32,377 bases of DNA from Prevotella sp. (GTDB taxonomy: Bacteria; Bacteroidota; Bacteroidia; Bacteroidales; Bacteroidaceae), in assembly GCA_022511045.1 (NCBI GenBank), contig JAFLSF010000025.1:1-32377 (forward strand). The letters are read 5' to 3'. The notes below the pieces were generated by a model. That model was not told the origin of the DNA, did no database searches, and was given only the letters and a program-made list of their open reading frames with translations. Both the position numbers and the translations under genes were made by a program. Positions 24,614 to 32,329 of the stretch are shown in pieces. Positions within the stretch are counted from its first letter, which is position 1. Each line of letters starts with the position of its first letter.

Positions 24614-24701
24614 GTACTTTCCGAGCCCTATCCTCACTCGCATTGAGGCCTATTCTCGTGCCCCGTGAGGCCTATACTCATCAACGACGAGGCCTATACT
24701 C
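24614..24701 (-). repeat. 22-bp-phased repeat array, copy B
   Basis: Reading the minus strand, units start at 24701, 24679, 24657 and 24635, exactly 22 bp apart. Their cores are GAGTATAGGCCTC (twice), GAGAATAGGCCTC and GAGGATAGGGCTC. The last three align with copy A at 165-218, including the spacer bases TCACGGG and the GAGT before the final unit. It begins 10 bp beyond the stop codon of the minus-strand outer membrane barrel gene. Confidence 0.88.
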
Positions 24702-24711
24702 ATTAAGTGCG

Positions 24712-25329
24712 TCAAATATGGATGTTTACTCCGAAGCTGACGCTACCCAACAATCGGAAGTTGAAAGCGTTGTCTTTCAGCGTCTTGCCTTGCTCGGGAA
24801 TCCAATCTAACTCGCCGCGATACTTCATCCATGAGTGGTCGTAACCGATGCTTCCCAAGTGGCCGACAAGGCTTACGGTCTTGCCCAAAGCTACTGATAC
24901 GCCTGGACGTATGCTAGCCCCGATTGTGTTCAGCGGGGCGTCGTAGCCAGACTTATAAAGTGCACTATAATGGAGTCCGCCATCGACGAAGAACGAAACG
25001 GTATTTGCACGAAGAACGGTGTATCTGACAAACGGTTCAATGCTGAGTTGATTGCAATTACCCGTAACGGTGATGTCAATGAGTTGCACCTCGTGATTGT
25101 TCAAATGAGTGTAGCCCAGACGGAGAGCAACAGCCCAGCGGTCGCTGAGCGTGTAGCCGACTTCGGGGGCTATTTCTATGGACGAACTGCTATTCATCTG
25201 GTCGCTACCCAGCGTGGTCTTGTTGGTACTCACTCCTATTTCGCCGCCCAGCCAGATTTGGGCATTAGCTGTAAGGGAGAAAAATGTCAGTAGAAGGAGA
25301 ACGGTAGTCTTTTTCATGTCTTTCATCAT
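24712..25329 (-). CDS. Small outer membrane beta-barrel protein
   Basis: The 205-residue protein has a signal peptide (MKKTTVLLLLTFFSLTANAQ) and a typical OmpX/OmpW-like barrel pattern, starting IWLGGEIGVSTNKT, with VGYTLSDRWAVALRLGYTHL and a terminal SVSFGVNIHI strand. The start may be 25329 or, better for the signal peptide, 25317; both share one frame. It follows the CotH gene by 41 bp on the same strand and no TAnnTTTG box was found between, so the two may be co-transcribed. The function beyond a membrane barrel is unknown. Confidence 0.85.
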   Translation of the reverse strand: MMKDMKKTTVLLLLTFFSLTANAQIWLGGEIGVSTNKTTLGSDQMNSSSSIEIAPEVGYTLSDRWAVALRLGYTHLNNHEVQLIDITVTGNCNQLSIEPFVRYTVLRANTVSFFVDGGLHYSALYKSGYDAPLNTIGASIRPGVSVALGKTVSLVGHLGSIGYDHSWMKYRGELDWIPEQGKTLKDNAFNFRLLGSVSFGVNIHI

Positions 25330-25370
25330 GTTGGTCTTGGTATCGTTTATTACTATTACATATCGGGAGG

Positions 25371-26693
25371 TTACAACTTATCTATGGCGTGGTCGAGATA
25401 GGTATATTTACGCAGAAATGAGGTCTTGAGCCTACTCACTGCATCATGATAATTGAGGTAAGTGTCGCCATTGACGAAGAGAGTTGGCGGCCACATTGCG
25501 TAGTTGAGGCTGGCCGAGGGTTCTAACCTGTCGCGTAGCGTGTCTATATATTGACTGATGTACAAGGCTATTCCCGTTGCCTTGAGGGCTGCCCAGCGCT
25601 GCTTTACAATTTGTCTGAACTGGTTGTCGCGGAACAGACGCTGATAGTAGAAACTGTTGATGATGGCGTATTCGTTGCTACGCTCAGGCTTAAAGGTGTT
25701 GTAGTCAAAGTCCCAAACGGGACCTGCACAAAGTTTCGACAAGGTTCCATCGGCCTTGTCCATATCCTTGTGCATGATGCAACTCTTGGGGCCATTGGCT
25801 TCTATGTTCGACGTCAGTTCCATAACCAGCCACCAGTCGGCGAAAGTCTCCAGATTGAGGTACTTAACAAAGTCACGTTTAACGAAACGAGCGTCGTCAT
25901 AGAGCGCATCCTCCATTTCGTTAACAAAATGCTGGACGTAGGCAAATTGCTCAGGATTAACCTCGTCGGGGTCTTTGCATTGCCAAGGCATATTGCCTCG
26001 CGAAGAGACAAAGCGGAAGTCCTCGTCGAAGTGGTCGTCCACCTCAAGGATGTAGCCGCCAGTAATGCCTACGCCCGAGGTTGCGTCTTCATCCAATTCT
26101 ACAATGTCCACGCGGTTCTCGTCCACCTTTATTTGCTCGCAAAGATAATAGTTTCCCTCGAACCGTCCATTGAGGAACAACTCTACAAACTCGCCTCTTG
26201 GCGTGTAAGCAAGGCTATTCATTTGGCGGGCAATCTCGAACCCTACGGCATTGCGTATTAGTGTGCGGTCTACCCAGTTGGCCAGCAAGCACCAGCGCTT
26301 GTGCTTGGGCATCCCCAAGATGCTGGCTTTCTTGTCGAGTTTAAGGGCATAGGGTTTCTTAGGAAAGCCCCAAGTGGAGTTCCCACGTCCTTTCGCCTGT
26401 AAAGTTCCTTGATACTCTATAGTCCCGTCGGCCTTATATATAGTCATCTCCACGTTGTCCATCCACTTACTCTTGTCCGTTATGGCAACGTGGTCTGGCG
26501 TATTGATAACTACTTTGGGAAGGCCTGTGTTTACTTCATCAAGTGTCAGTAGGTGCAATTGTGCGCTTACCTCGTCTTCCGTGTCGTCTGAACAAGCTGT
26601 CAGCAGGCCTGCAGTAAAGGCAAGCAGCAAAACGACAAACTGGGGGGGGTAATATTTTTTTAACTTCCGCGCTAATATTGTGATAGTCTTCAT
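25371..26693 (-). CDS. CotH-kinase-family surface lipoprotein
   Basis: The 440-residue protein has a long signal sequence ending in the lipobox LLTAC (C34), followed by SDDTEDE, which fits the Bacteroidetes lipoprotein export signal for surface display. The CotH features are GRGNSTWGFPKKPYALKLDK, the RWCLLANWVDRTLIRNAVG segment, YYLCEQIKVDENRVDI and GPVWDFDYNTF. CotH proteins are kinase-fold enzymes that phosphorylate protein serines in spore coats; in Bacteroidetes the target is unknown. The 5' coding region contains a C8 tract (26642-26649), which encodes part of Y15 through Q18. No in-frame ATG follows until residue 77 or so, so slippage would silence the gene. Confidence 0.9.
   Translation of the reverse strand: MKTITILARKLKKYYPPQFVVLLLAFTAGLLTACSDDTEDEVSAQLHLLTLDEVNTGLPKVVINTPDHVAITDKSKWMDNVEMTIYKADGTIEYQGTLQAKGRGNSTWGFPKKPYALKLDKKASILGMPKHKRWCLLANWVDRTLIRNAVGFEIARQMNSLAYTPRGEFVELFLNGRFEGNYYLCEQIKVDENRVDIVELDEDATSGVGITGGYILEVDDHFDEDFRFVSSRGNMPWQCKDPDEVNPEQFAYVQHFVNEMEDALYDDARFVKRDFVKYLNLETFADWWLVMELTSNIEANGPKSCIMHKDMDKADGTLSKLCAGPVWDFDYNTFKPERSNEYAIINSFYYQRLFRDNQFRQIVKQRWAALKATGIALYISQYIDTLRDRLEPSASLNYAMWPPTLFVNGDTYLNYHDAVSRLKTSFLRKYTYLDHAIDKL
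26642..26649 (-). repeat. C8 homopolymer inside the CotH gene
   Basis: Eight C in the coding strand span TAC-CCC-CCC-CAG (residues 15-18). A one-base change would shift the frame ahead of the lipobox cysteine. The tract is a candidate for slipped-strand phase variation. Confidence 0.8.
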
Positions 26694-26701
26694 AAACGTT
26701 G

Positions 26702-26731
26702 CAAAATTACATAAAAATCTCTATAACTCAA
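26702..26731 (-). promoter_or_regulatory. CotH promoter, near-leaderless
   Basis: TTG (26731-26729), 19 bp and TAATTTTG (26709-26702) on the minus strand form a good promoter. Its predicted start near 26697 is only about 4 bases before the ATG at 26693. Confidence 0.55.
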
Positions 26732-26873
26732 CATCCGCCTTTTCCTTTTTACCCCCAGTTAATCATTATTAACTTTTGCGGAAAGTGCCTCGTTGTACCT
26801 TATGGGTGGAGATGTTTACACGCTAATATATTAAATAATGTTGTAAAGATGGTACTTTTAAACGAAAAAGCAG

Positions 26874-26881
26874 TACCTTTG
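26874..26881 (+). promoter_or_regulatory. -7 box of the glyQS promoter
   Basis: TACCTTTG fits TAnnTTTG, 30 bp ahead of the ATG at 26911. It favours that start over the in-frame TTG at 26899. Confidence 0.6.
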
Positions 26882-26910
26882 CACGCAAATTTGCAAATTT
26901 GAATAGACTT

Positions 26911-28452
26911 ATGGCACAAGAAGACGTATTTAAGAAAATCGTGAGCCACTGCAAGGAGTATGGTTTTGTGTTCCCCAGCAGTGACATTTACGACGGATTG
27001 GGCGCCGTATATGACTACGGCCAGAACGGTGTGGAGTTGAAGAATAACATCAAACAGTATTGGTGGAAGTCAATGGTATTGCTACATGAAAACATTGTAG
27101 GCATTGACAGTGCTATTTTTATGCACCCAACAATCTGGAAGGCATCTGGCCACGTAGATGCTTTCAACGACCCACTGATTGACAATCGCGACTCGAAAAA
27201 GCGCTATCGTGCCGACGTGTTGATAGAGGAGCAGATAGCCAAATACGACGAGAAAATACAAAAAGAAGTGGAGAAGGCTCGCAAGCGTTTTGGCGACTCG
27301 TTCGACGAGGCAAAGTATATGGAGACCAGCGAACGCGTGAAAGAAACTAAGGCTAAGCGCGACGCTTTGCACGAGCGCTATGCTAACGCCATGCAAGGTC
27401 CTGACTTGGAGGAGCTGAAGCAGATTATCATCGACGAGGAGATTGTCGATCCCATTAGCGGAACAAAGAATTGGACGGATGTACGCCAGTTCAATCTGAT
27501 GTTCTCTACCGAGATGGGCTCTACGGCTGACGGCTCCATGAAGGTCTATTTGCGTCCAGAAACAGCACAGGGAATCTTTGTTAATTACTTGAATGTACAG
27601 AAGACGGGCCGCATGAAGATACCCTTCGGCATTGCCCAGATTGGCAAGGCTTTCCGTAATGAGATTGTTGCACGCCAGTTTATCTTCCGCATGAGGGAGT
27701 TCGAGCAGATGGAGATGCAGTTCTTCGTGGCTCCAGGAACGGAGTTGGAGTGGTTCCCCAAGTGGAAGGAGACACGTATGAAGTGGCACCAAGCTTTGGG
27801 TTTCGGAGCCGAGAACTACCGTTTCCACGACCACGATAAGTTGGCACACTATGCTAATGCCGCTACGGACATTGAGTTTAAGATGCCGTTTGGTTTCAAG
27901 GAGGTAGAGGGCATTCATAGCCGTACAAACTTTGACCTTTCGCAACACGAGAAGTACTCGGGCAAGAGCATCAAGTACTTTGATCCTCAGACTAACGAGA
28001 GTTACACGCCATACGTCATTGAAACCTCTATTGGTGTCGACCGTATGTTCCTCAGCATTATGTGTCACTCTTATCAAGAGGAGAAATTGGAGAATGGTGA
28101 AACGCGTGTTGTCTTGAGGTTGCCCGCAGCTCTTGCTCCTGTCAAGCTGGCCGTAATGCCGCTGGTGAAGAAGGACGGTCTGCCTGAGAAGGCTCGTGAG
28201 ATTATCAATGACTTGAAATTCCATTTCAATTGCCAGTATGATGAGAAAGACTCTATCGGCAAGCGCTATCGTCGTCAAGACGCTATTGGTACGCCCTATT
28301 GCGTCACTGTCGACCACGACTCGCTCGTAGACGGTAAGGTCACCTTGCGTTTCCGCGACACGATGGAGCAGGAGCGTGTAAACATCAGCGACCTTGCCGC
28401 CATTATTGAAGACAAGGTAAGCATTGCCAGCCTGCTAAAGAAACTGCAATAA
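26911..28452 (+). CDS. glyQS: Glycine--tRNA ligase, single-chain type
   Basis: The 513-residue class II synthetase charges tRNA-Gly. It opens with FVFPSSDIYDGLGAVYDYGQ, typical of the eukaryote/Bacteroidetes homodimeric form, not the split alpha/beta enzyme of E. coli. The motif 2 region (GKAFRNEIVARQFIFRMREF) and motif 3 region (TSIGVDRMFLS) are intact, and an anticodon-binding domain ends the protein. I start at the ATG at 26911 (MAQEDVFKK); an in-frame TTG at 26899 would add four residues. The stop shares one base with the start of the following FKBP gene (TAATG), so the two are coupled. Confidence 0.95.
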   Translation: MAQEDVFKKIVSHCKEYGFVFPSSDIYDGLGAVYDYGQNGVELKNNIKQYWWKSMVLLHENIVGIDSAIFMHPTIWKASGHVDAFNDPLIDNRDSKKRYRADVLIEEQIAKYDEKIQKEVEKARKRFGDSFDEAKYMETSERVKETKAKRDALHERYANAMQGPDLEELKQIIIDEEIVDPISGTKNWTDVRQFNLMFSTEMGSTADGSMKVYLRPETAQGIFVNYLNVQKTGRMKIPFGIAQIGKAFRNEIVARQFIFRMREFEQMEMQFFVAPGTELEWFPKWKETRMKWHQALGFGAENYRFHDHDKLAHYANAATDIEFKMPFGFKEVEGIHSRTNFDLSQHEKYSGKSIKYFDPQTNESYTPYVIETSIGVDRMFLSIMCHSYQEEKLENGETRVVLRLPAALAPVKLAVMPLVKKDGLPEKAREIINDLKFHFNCQYDEKDSIGKRYRRQDAIGTPYCVTVDHDSLVDGKVTLRFRDTMEQERVNISDLAAIIEDKVSIASLLKKLQ

Positions 28453-29057
28453 TGAATATTAAGTACTACTATATCATCGCCTGCCTCTCGTTGCTCGTCT
28501 TCGCATCATGTAGCGAGCAGGATGACGCCGTCGAGGAGTTTCCCAACTGGCCAAGTACCAATGACGAGTACTTTAGTCGGTTGTATGCTGAGGCTCAAGC
28601 CAAGATTGCTGGCGGCGACACCTCATGGGAAGTCTTTACAGGCTATACGGTACCAGCCTCAGATTATGCGGCACAATGGTACGACAAAATCGTGGTGGAG
28701 AAGTTAGAAACGGCAGCAGGAACAGACTTGACGTCGCCCATTCTGACCGACACCGTACAGGTTCATTACGTTGGACGGCTGATACCTTCGGCCAATGCCT
28801 ACAAGACCAACGGCATGGAGTTCGACCGCAGTTATAGGGGAACCTTTGATGATGCCATAGCCACCCCAGCCACTTTCCCCGTCGCTGGGTTGATACCAGG
28901 CTTTGCCACCGCTTTGATGCACATGCACAAAGGCGACCACTGGAGGGTCTACATTCCTTATCAGTTGGGCTACGGGCTTTATGCTTCGGGCTCTATTCCT
29001 GCGGGTAGCACGCTCATCTTCGACCTTCGATTAGTTAATTTCTGGCGGAAGAAATAG
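28452..29057 (+). CDS. FKBP-type peptidyl-prolyl isomerase lipoprotein
   Basis: The 201-residue protein has a lipoprotein signal (MNIKYYYIIACLSLLVFASC), followed by acidic residues (SEQDD) as in surface lipoproteins. A short linker leads to a FKBP domain from about residue 90: VQVHYVGRLIP, GMEFDRSY, FPVAGLIPGFATALMHM, GDHWRVYIPYQLGYGLY and IPAGSTLIFDLRLVNF. These match the FKBP consensus, including YG and IPAGSTLIF. It should catalyse prolyl isomerisation in envelope proteins. Coupling to glyQS is by TAATG overlap, and a strong terminator follows 16 bp after the stop. Confidence 0.92.
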   Translation: MNIKYYYIIACLSLLVFASCSEQDDAVEEFPNWPSTNDEYFSRLYAEAQAKIAGGDTSWEVFTGYTVPASDYAAQWYDKIVVEKLETAAGTDLTSPILTDTVQVHYVGRLIPSANAYKTNGMEFDRSYRGTFDDAIATPATFPVAGLIPGFATALMHMHKGDHWRVYIPYQLGYGLYASGSIPAGSTLIFDLRLVNFWRKK

Positions 29058-29073
29058 AAGAAACCAACGAAAA

Positions 29074-29115
29074 GCAACAAGGGGTAAGCATCAGTTAGTG
29101 CTTACCCCTTGTTGC
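29074..29115. terminator. Bidirectional terminator between FKBP and EamA genes
   Basis: GCAACAAGGGGTAAGC (29074-29089) pairs perfectly over 16 bp with 29100-29115, with a 10-nt loop. It ends 1 bp before the stop codon of the convergent EamA gene. Confidence 0.85.
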
Positions 29116-29116
29116 G

Positions 29117-30055
29117 TTATTGTTCCATTTGCCGTTTCAGTGATTGCTCCCTTTGCAAATCGGCTCTTGACTTCGACTTTGTTACCAGCCATACGCCGCT
29201 AAACACCAATGCCACCGCCAAGCCATGAGTAGGTTTCAGTATGCCAATACCCATCAACAGACTGGCCGCAACAGAGACAACTGGCTGGGCATAATTATAT
29301 ACACTAACTACTGTGGGGCGCAACGTCCTCTGGCCTATCATGGTTAGTATATAGCAAAAGAACGTGCCGATAACCACCACATACGCCACCTCCCACCACG
29401 TCTTCATGGGAATGGGATGGCTCAGCACCTCCTCTACATGAAAGTAGGTGAAGGGTAGCAGCATCAGCGTTGCCCATGAGAACATATACTTATTGATGGT
29501 AAAGACATTGTATCGGCGGATGAGCGGATTGAATAGCGACAGATACAACGCAAAAGAGAATTGCGCAAACAAACACAGCAAGTCTCCACCAATGTTGCCC
29601 ACCTTACCATCAGCATGAGCTGCTGACGTAAGCGTCAGTATGAGTGCCCCAGAGAACCCCATCAACACGCCTATAGCCTTCTTGCCTGTAATGGGTTCCT
29701 TCAATATCAGTGCCGACAGCACCATTGCGAAGATAGGCATTGAAGTGGTGACGATGCTGGCATTGATGGGCGACGTGATGCTCAGTCCCATCGTATAACA
29801 ACATTGGTTGAACACCAAACCGAACAGCGCCGCACCACTGAACATCAGCTTATCCCTCATCGGCACCTCCTCTTTCTTGGCAAATAGCGAGGCTATCCAA
29901 AACAAGATGCAGGCACCAGCCACCCGAAAAGTGACCATTGTCAAACCGTCGAAACCATGTGTCATGGCATCTTTGCCAACGGGAGCCATTAAACCCCAGC
30001 CAGCCCCCGCACCCAACATAGAAAGATGCGCGAACAATGCTTTATTGTCTTTCAT
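29117..30055 (-). CDS. EamA/DMT-family membrane transporter
   Basis: The 312-residue protein is nearly all hydrophobic helix, consistent with the ten-helix drug/metabolite transporter fold and its two EamA repeats. Family features include GAGAGWGLMAPVGKDAM in helix 1 and the end of repeat 1 (AMVLSALILKEPITGKKAIGVLMGFSGALI). The C terminus is short and basic. Substrates of such exporters cannot be read from sequence; metabolites or amino acids are usual. It is divergent from the ATPase gene, with its own promoter directly at the ATG. Confidence 0.9.
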   Translation of the reverse strand: MKDNKALFAHLSMLGAGAGWGLMAPVGKDAMTHGFDGLTMVTFRVAGACILFWIASLFAKKEEVPMRDKLMFSGAALFGLVFNQCCYTMGLSITSPINASIVTTSMPIFAMVLSALILKEPITGKKAIGVLMGFSGALILTLTSAAHADGKVGNIGGDLLCLFAQFSFALYLSLFNPLIRRYNVFTINKYMFSWATLMLLPFTYFHVEEVLSHPIPMKTWWEVAYVVVIGTFFCYILTMIGQRTLRPTVVSVYNYAQPVVSVAASLLMGIGILKPTHGLAVALVFSGVWLVTKSKSRADLQREQSLKRQMEQ

Positions 30056-30060
30056 CGCTG

Positions 30061-30068
30061 CAAAGGTA
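30061..30068 (-). promoter_or_regulatory. -7 box of the EamA promoter, near-leaderless
   Basis: TACCTTTG on the minus strand ends 6 bases before the ATG at 30055. The predicted start of transcription is at or next to the start codon. Confidence 0.55.
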
Positions 30069-30089
30069 CAAAATAAATGCTAATCACTA

Positions 30090-30119
30090 TTTGTTAATTG
30101 ATATTTTTTTGTATCTTTG
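30090..30119 (+). promoter_or_regulatory. Promoter of the ATPase-DUF4435 pair
   Basis: TTTG (30090-30093), 18 bp and TATCTTTG (30112-30119) form a good Bacteroidetes promoter, with a leader of about 40 nt to the ATG at 30164. It is divergent from the EamA promoter. Confidence 0.65.
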
Positions 30120-30163
30120 CAGCAGTTAATCAGTAACTAACAAACCCTTTAAACGTAGATATT

Positions 30164-31006
30164 ATGGTGAAATACGCTGACTATATCAAGCAGATAGAGA
30201 TTGATTCCCTGTGGGGAGGCCGCAAGCATATCCTGTGGACGCTGGACCCCCACGTCAATATCCTTAGCGGTATCAATGGCGTGGGCAAGAGCACGATTCT
30301 GAATAAGGTATTCCGTAGCATCCATACAAACGGAGACCTGCAAAACCATCTGCTTAAAGGCGTCCGCATCACCTCCGAGCCAGAAGACGCCACACATATC
30401 CGCTTCGACATCATCCGCTCGGCTGGCGACCCACCCGTAGCCCTTTCCGAAGGCAGGGGAGCGTGGAATGTGTCTGGCAGTCAGTCACCTCTGCCTTGGG
30501 GAGGCGACGGGGGTGGTTATCTCGACTTCCAACTCTACAATCTGCAACGCAAATATCTTGACTATCAAGTGAACATCGGCAATCGCATCATCCAAGCCCT
30601 TCAGGAGGGACAGACCGATGCTGCCCAGCAGTTATCACAGGCCAAAACGTGCTTTCAAAACATGGTCGACGACTTGTTCGAGGAGACAGGCAAGAAACTT
30701 GTCCGCACGGAGAACGAGATACGCTTCTCGCAGATTGGCGAGACGCTGGTGCCCTATCAGCTCAGTAGCGGCGAGAAACAGATGTTAGCCATCCTGCTCA
30801 CCGTTTTGGTGGAAGACCGCCAACCCTACGTACTCTTTATGGACGAGCCCGAGATTTCGTTGCACGTCGAGTGGCAGAAACGGCTCATCGACCTCATAGT
30901 CGAACTGAATCCCAACGTGCAGATTATCCTCACCACCCACTCGCCAGCAGTTATTATGAATGGCTGGCTTGACAACGTGACGGAGGTCTCGGACATCACC
31001 TTATAG
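30164..31006 (+). CDS. ABC/SMC-type ATPase, AriA-like
   Basis: The 280-residue soluble ATPase has Walker A GINGVGKST (36-44), the ABC signature LSSGEKQ (200-206), Walker B VLFMDEPE (223-230), the D-loop-like ISLH and the switch histidine H259 in LTTHSPAV. All catalytic motifs are intact. The class is that of RecF/OLD/AAA_15/AAA_21 proteins, as in AriA of the PARIS anti-phage system; it is short for such a protein. Residues about 94-118 (LSEGRG...SPLPWGGDGGGYLD) form a Gly/Pro/Trp-rich insert that looks unlike its surroundings. It has its own promoter and is followed after 48 bp by a DUF4435 gene. Its function is inferred from pairing only. Confidence 0.9.
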   Translation: MVKYADYIKQIEIDSLWGGRKHILWTLDPHVNILSGINGVGKSTILNKVFRSIHTNGDLQNHLLKGVRITSEPEDATHIRFDIIRSAGDPPVALSEGRGAWNVSGSQSPLPWGGDGGGYLDFQLYNLQRKYLDYQVNIGNRIIQALQEGQTDAAQQLSQAKTCFQNMVDDLFEETGKKLVRTENEIRFSQIGETLVPYQLSSGEKQMLAILLTVLVEDRQPYVLFMDEPEISLHVEWQKRLIDLIVELNPNVQIILTTHSPAVIMNGWLDNVTEVSDITL

Positions 31007-31054
31007 TCCACATACATTCCCGTCTTCATATTATTCTTCTTATTCCCGCCAGAA

Positions 31055-32053
31055 ATGCCTACTCGTCTGAAAGATAACCTCAACAACCGCTACTTCGAGG
31101 CTGCCAACCAGCTAACCTCGAAGCGAGCCCGTCGGCGCATTGTGGCTTATGTTGAGAGTTACGACGACGTGTTCTTCTGGCGCACTGTGCTGACCCGTTT
31201 CGAGAACGAGGAGCGTTACTTCGAGGTTATGCTGCCCTCGCACAGGAAGTTGGAGCGCGGCAAGAAGTCGGTGCTAATGAATTTCATCGGGCACACAGAA
31301 TTGGGAAGGGACATGATAGCCTGCGTTGATGCAGACTACGACTATCTGTTGCAGGGAGCCACCGCCCAATCGAAGCGGGTGCTCGACAGTCCCTACGTAT
31401 TCCACACCTATGCCTATGCCATCGAGAACCTACAGTGCTATGCCCCTTCATTGCATAACGTCTGCGTGGCAGTTACGCTGAACGACCATCGAATCTTCGA
31501 CTTTGAGAACTACCTGCACCAGTACTCCGAGGCCATATTCCCATTGTTCGTCTGGAGTGTCTGGGCCTATCGTTCGGGGCACCATAACCGCTTTTCGTTG
31601 ACGGACTTTGCCCGCGTTGCCGACCCTGGGGGCTTCAATGTTTTCGACCCACAGCCCTCCATTGACCACCTGCGCCGCAAGGTGTCCAATAAAATACGCC
31701 AGTTACAAGCCGAATACCCCGACAACAAGGCGGAGTACCTGCGAATGAAAGACGAAATCAAGGCTTTGGGAGTCACGCCACAGACCGCCTATCTCTATAT
31801 GCAGGGGCATCACCTGTTTGACACCGTTATCGTTCCCATATTAAACAAGGTGTGCAATCGTCTACGCATGGAGCGTCAAGACGAAATCTCCCGTACCGCC
31901 CGCCACTACACCCAGCGCTGCAACGAGATGTCATGCTACGAACATTCGTTACAAGATATTCGTCAGATGCTCAAGAAAAACATTGGCTACGTACTCTCCA
32001 CCCAATATCAGCGCATCCAGCAAGACCTTGAGGCGTACTTGACAGAGCAGTAG
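31055..32053 (+). CDS. DUF4435 TOPRIM-like protein, AriB-like
   Basis: The 332-residue protein matches the DUF4435 layout. An N-terminal RRRIVAYVESYDDVFFW carries a candidate acidic residue (E34), and DMIACVDADYDYLL carries the DxD pair (D92/D94) expected in a TOPRIM-like nuclease core. A basic helical C-terminal half follows. In the PARIS defence system AriB, a DUF4435 protein, cleaves tRNA when released from its ATPase partner AriA. Here the pairing with an ABC-type ATPase is the same, but divergence from known PARIS proteins cannot be judged. It ends 31 bp before a GTATAC array and about 280 bp before tRNA-Thr. Confidence 0.87.
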   Translation: MPTRLKDNLNNRYFEAANQLTSKRARRRIVAYVESYDDVFFWRTVLTRFENEERYFEVMLPSHRKLERGKKSVLMNFIGHTELGRDMIACVDADYDYLLQGATAQSKRVLDSPYVFHTYAYAIENLQCYAPSLHNVCVAVTLNDHRIFDFENYLHQYSEAIFPLFVWSVWAYRSGHHNRFSLTDFARVADPGGFNVFDPQPSIDHLRRKVSNKIRQLQAEYPDNKAEYLRMKDEIKALGVTPQTAYLYMQGHHLFDTVIVPILNKVCNRLRMERQDEISRTARHYTQRCNEMSCYEHSLQDIRQMLKKNIGYVLSTQYQRIQQDLEAYLTEQ

Positions 32054-32084
32054 CCGCAAGTCTTGAGAATAGTCCGCACCATTT

Positions 32085-32139
32085 GTATACCAGGAGTATA
32101 CAGGTTGTATATCAGGGGGAGACAAAGCGTATACACAAG
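32085..32139. repeat. Short 11-bp-phased GTATAC array
   Basis: Five units start at 32085, 32096, 32107, 32118 and 32129, again exactly 11 bp apart: GTATAC, GTATAC, GTATAT, GGAGAC and GTATAC. The tails CAGGA, AGGTT and CAGGG resemble those at 10574-10672. It lies 31 bp after the DUF4435 stop codon. Confidence 0.85.
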
Positions 32140-32263
32140 GGAAACAAACCATGAGGAGTAACCTCAGTGGCAATAAGCCCTATATCCATTGCTCACGAGG
32201 CGGCACCTCTCCCACCCTTTGAGTATACCCCGCCGTTTGCGATGAATAGCGGAGCTCTTTGAC
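32140..32263. other. Gene-free stretch
   Basis: No gene or terminator is clear. One further GTATAC occurs at 32223-32228, but it is not in the 11-bp register of the array. Confidence 0.5.
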
Positions 32264-32304
32264 AAGAAAAAGAAACACACGGGGGATTATGTCCTCCGTG
32301 TGTT
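32264..32304 (-). terminator. Terminator of tRNA-Thr
   Basis: On the minus strand AACACACGG (32304-32296) pairs with CCGTGTGTT (32282-32274), extended by GG/CC after one mismatch, and followed by TTCTTTTTCTT. It lies 26 bp downstream of the tRNA. Confidence 0.75.
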
Positions 32305-32329
32305 CTTTTAAAAAACATTGTGGATTTTG

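Noticed and set aside
26899..26910. Upstream TTG start of glyQS
   Set aside because: The ATG at 26911 gives the usual N terminus (MAQEDVFKK), and the extra residues NRL lack any family support.
27082..28317. Long minus-strand open frame of 411 codons opposite glyQS
   Set aside because: It is fully antisense to an intact, well-conserved synthetase gene, has no family motif and is explained by the codon usage of the real gene.
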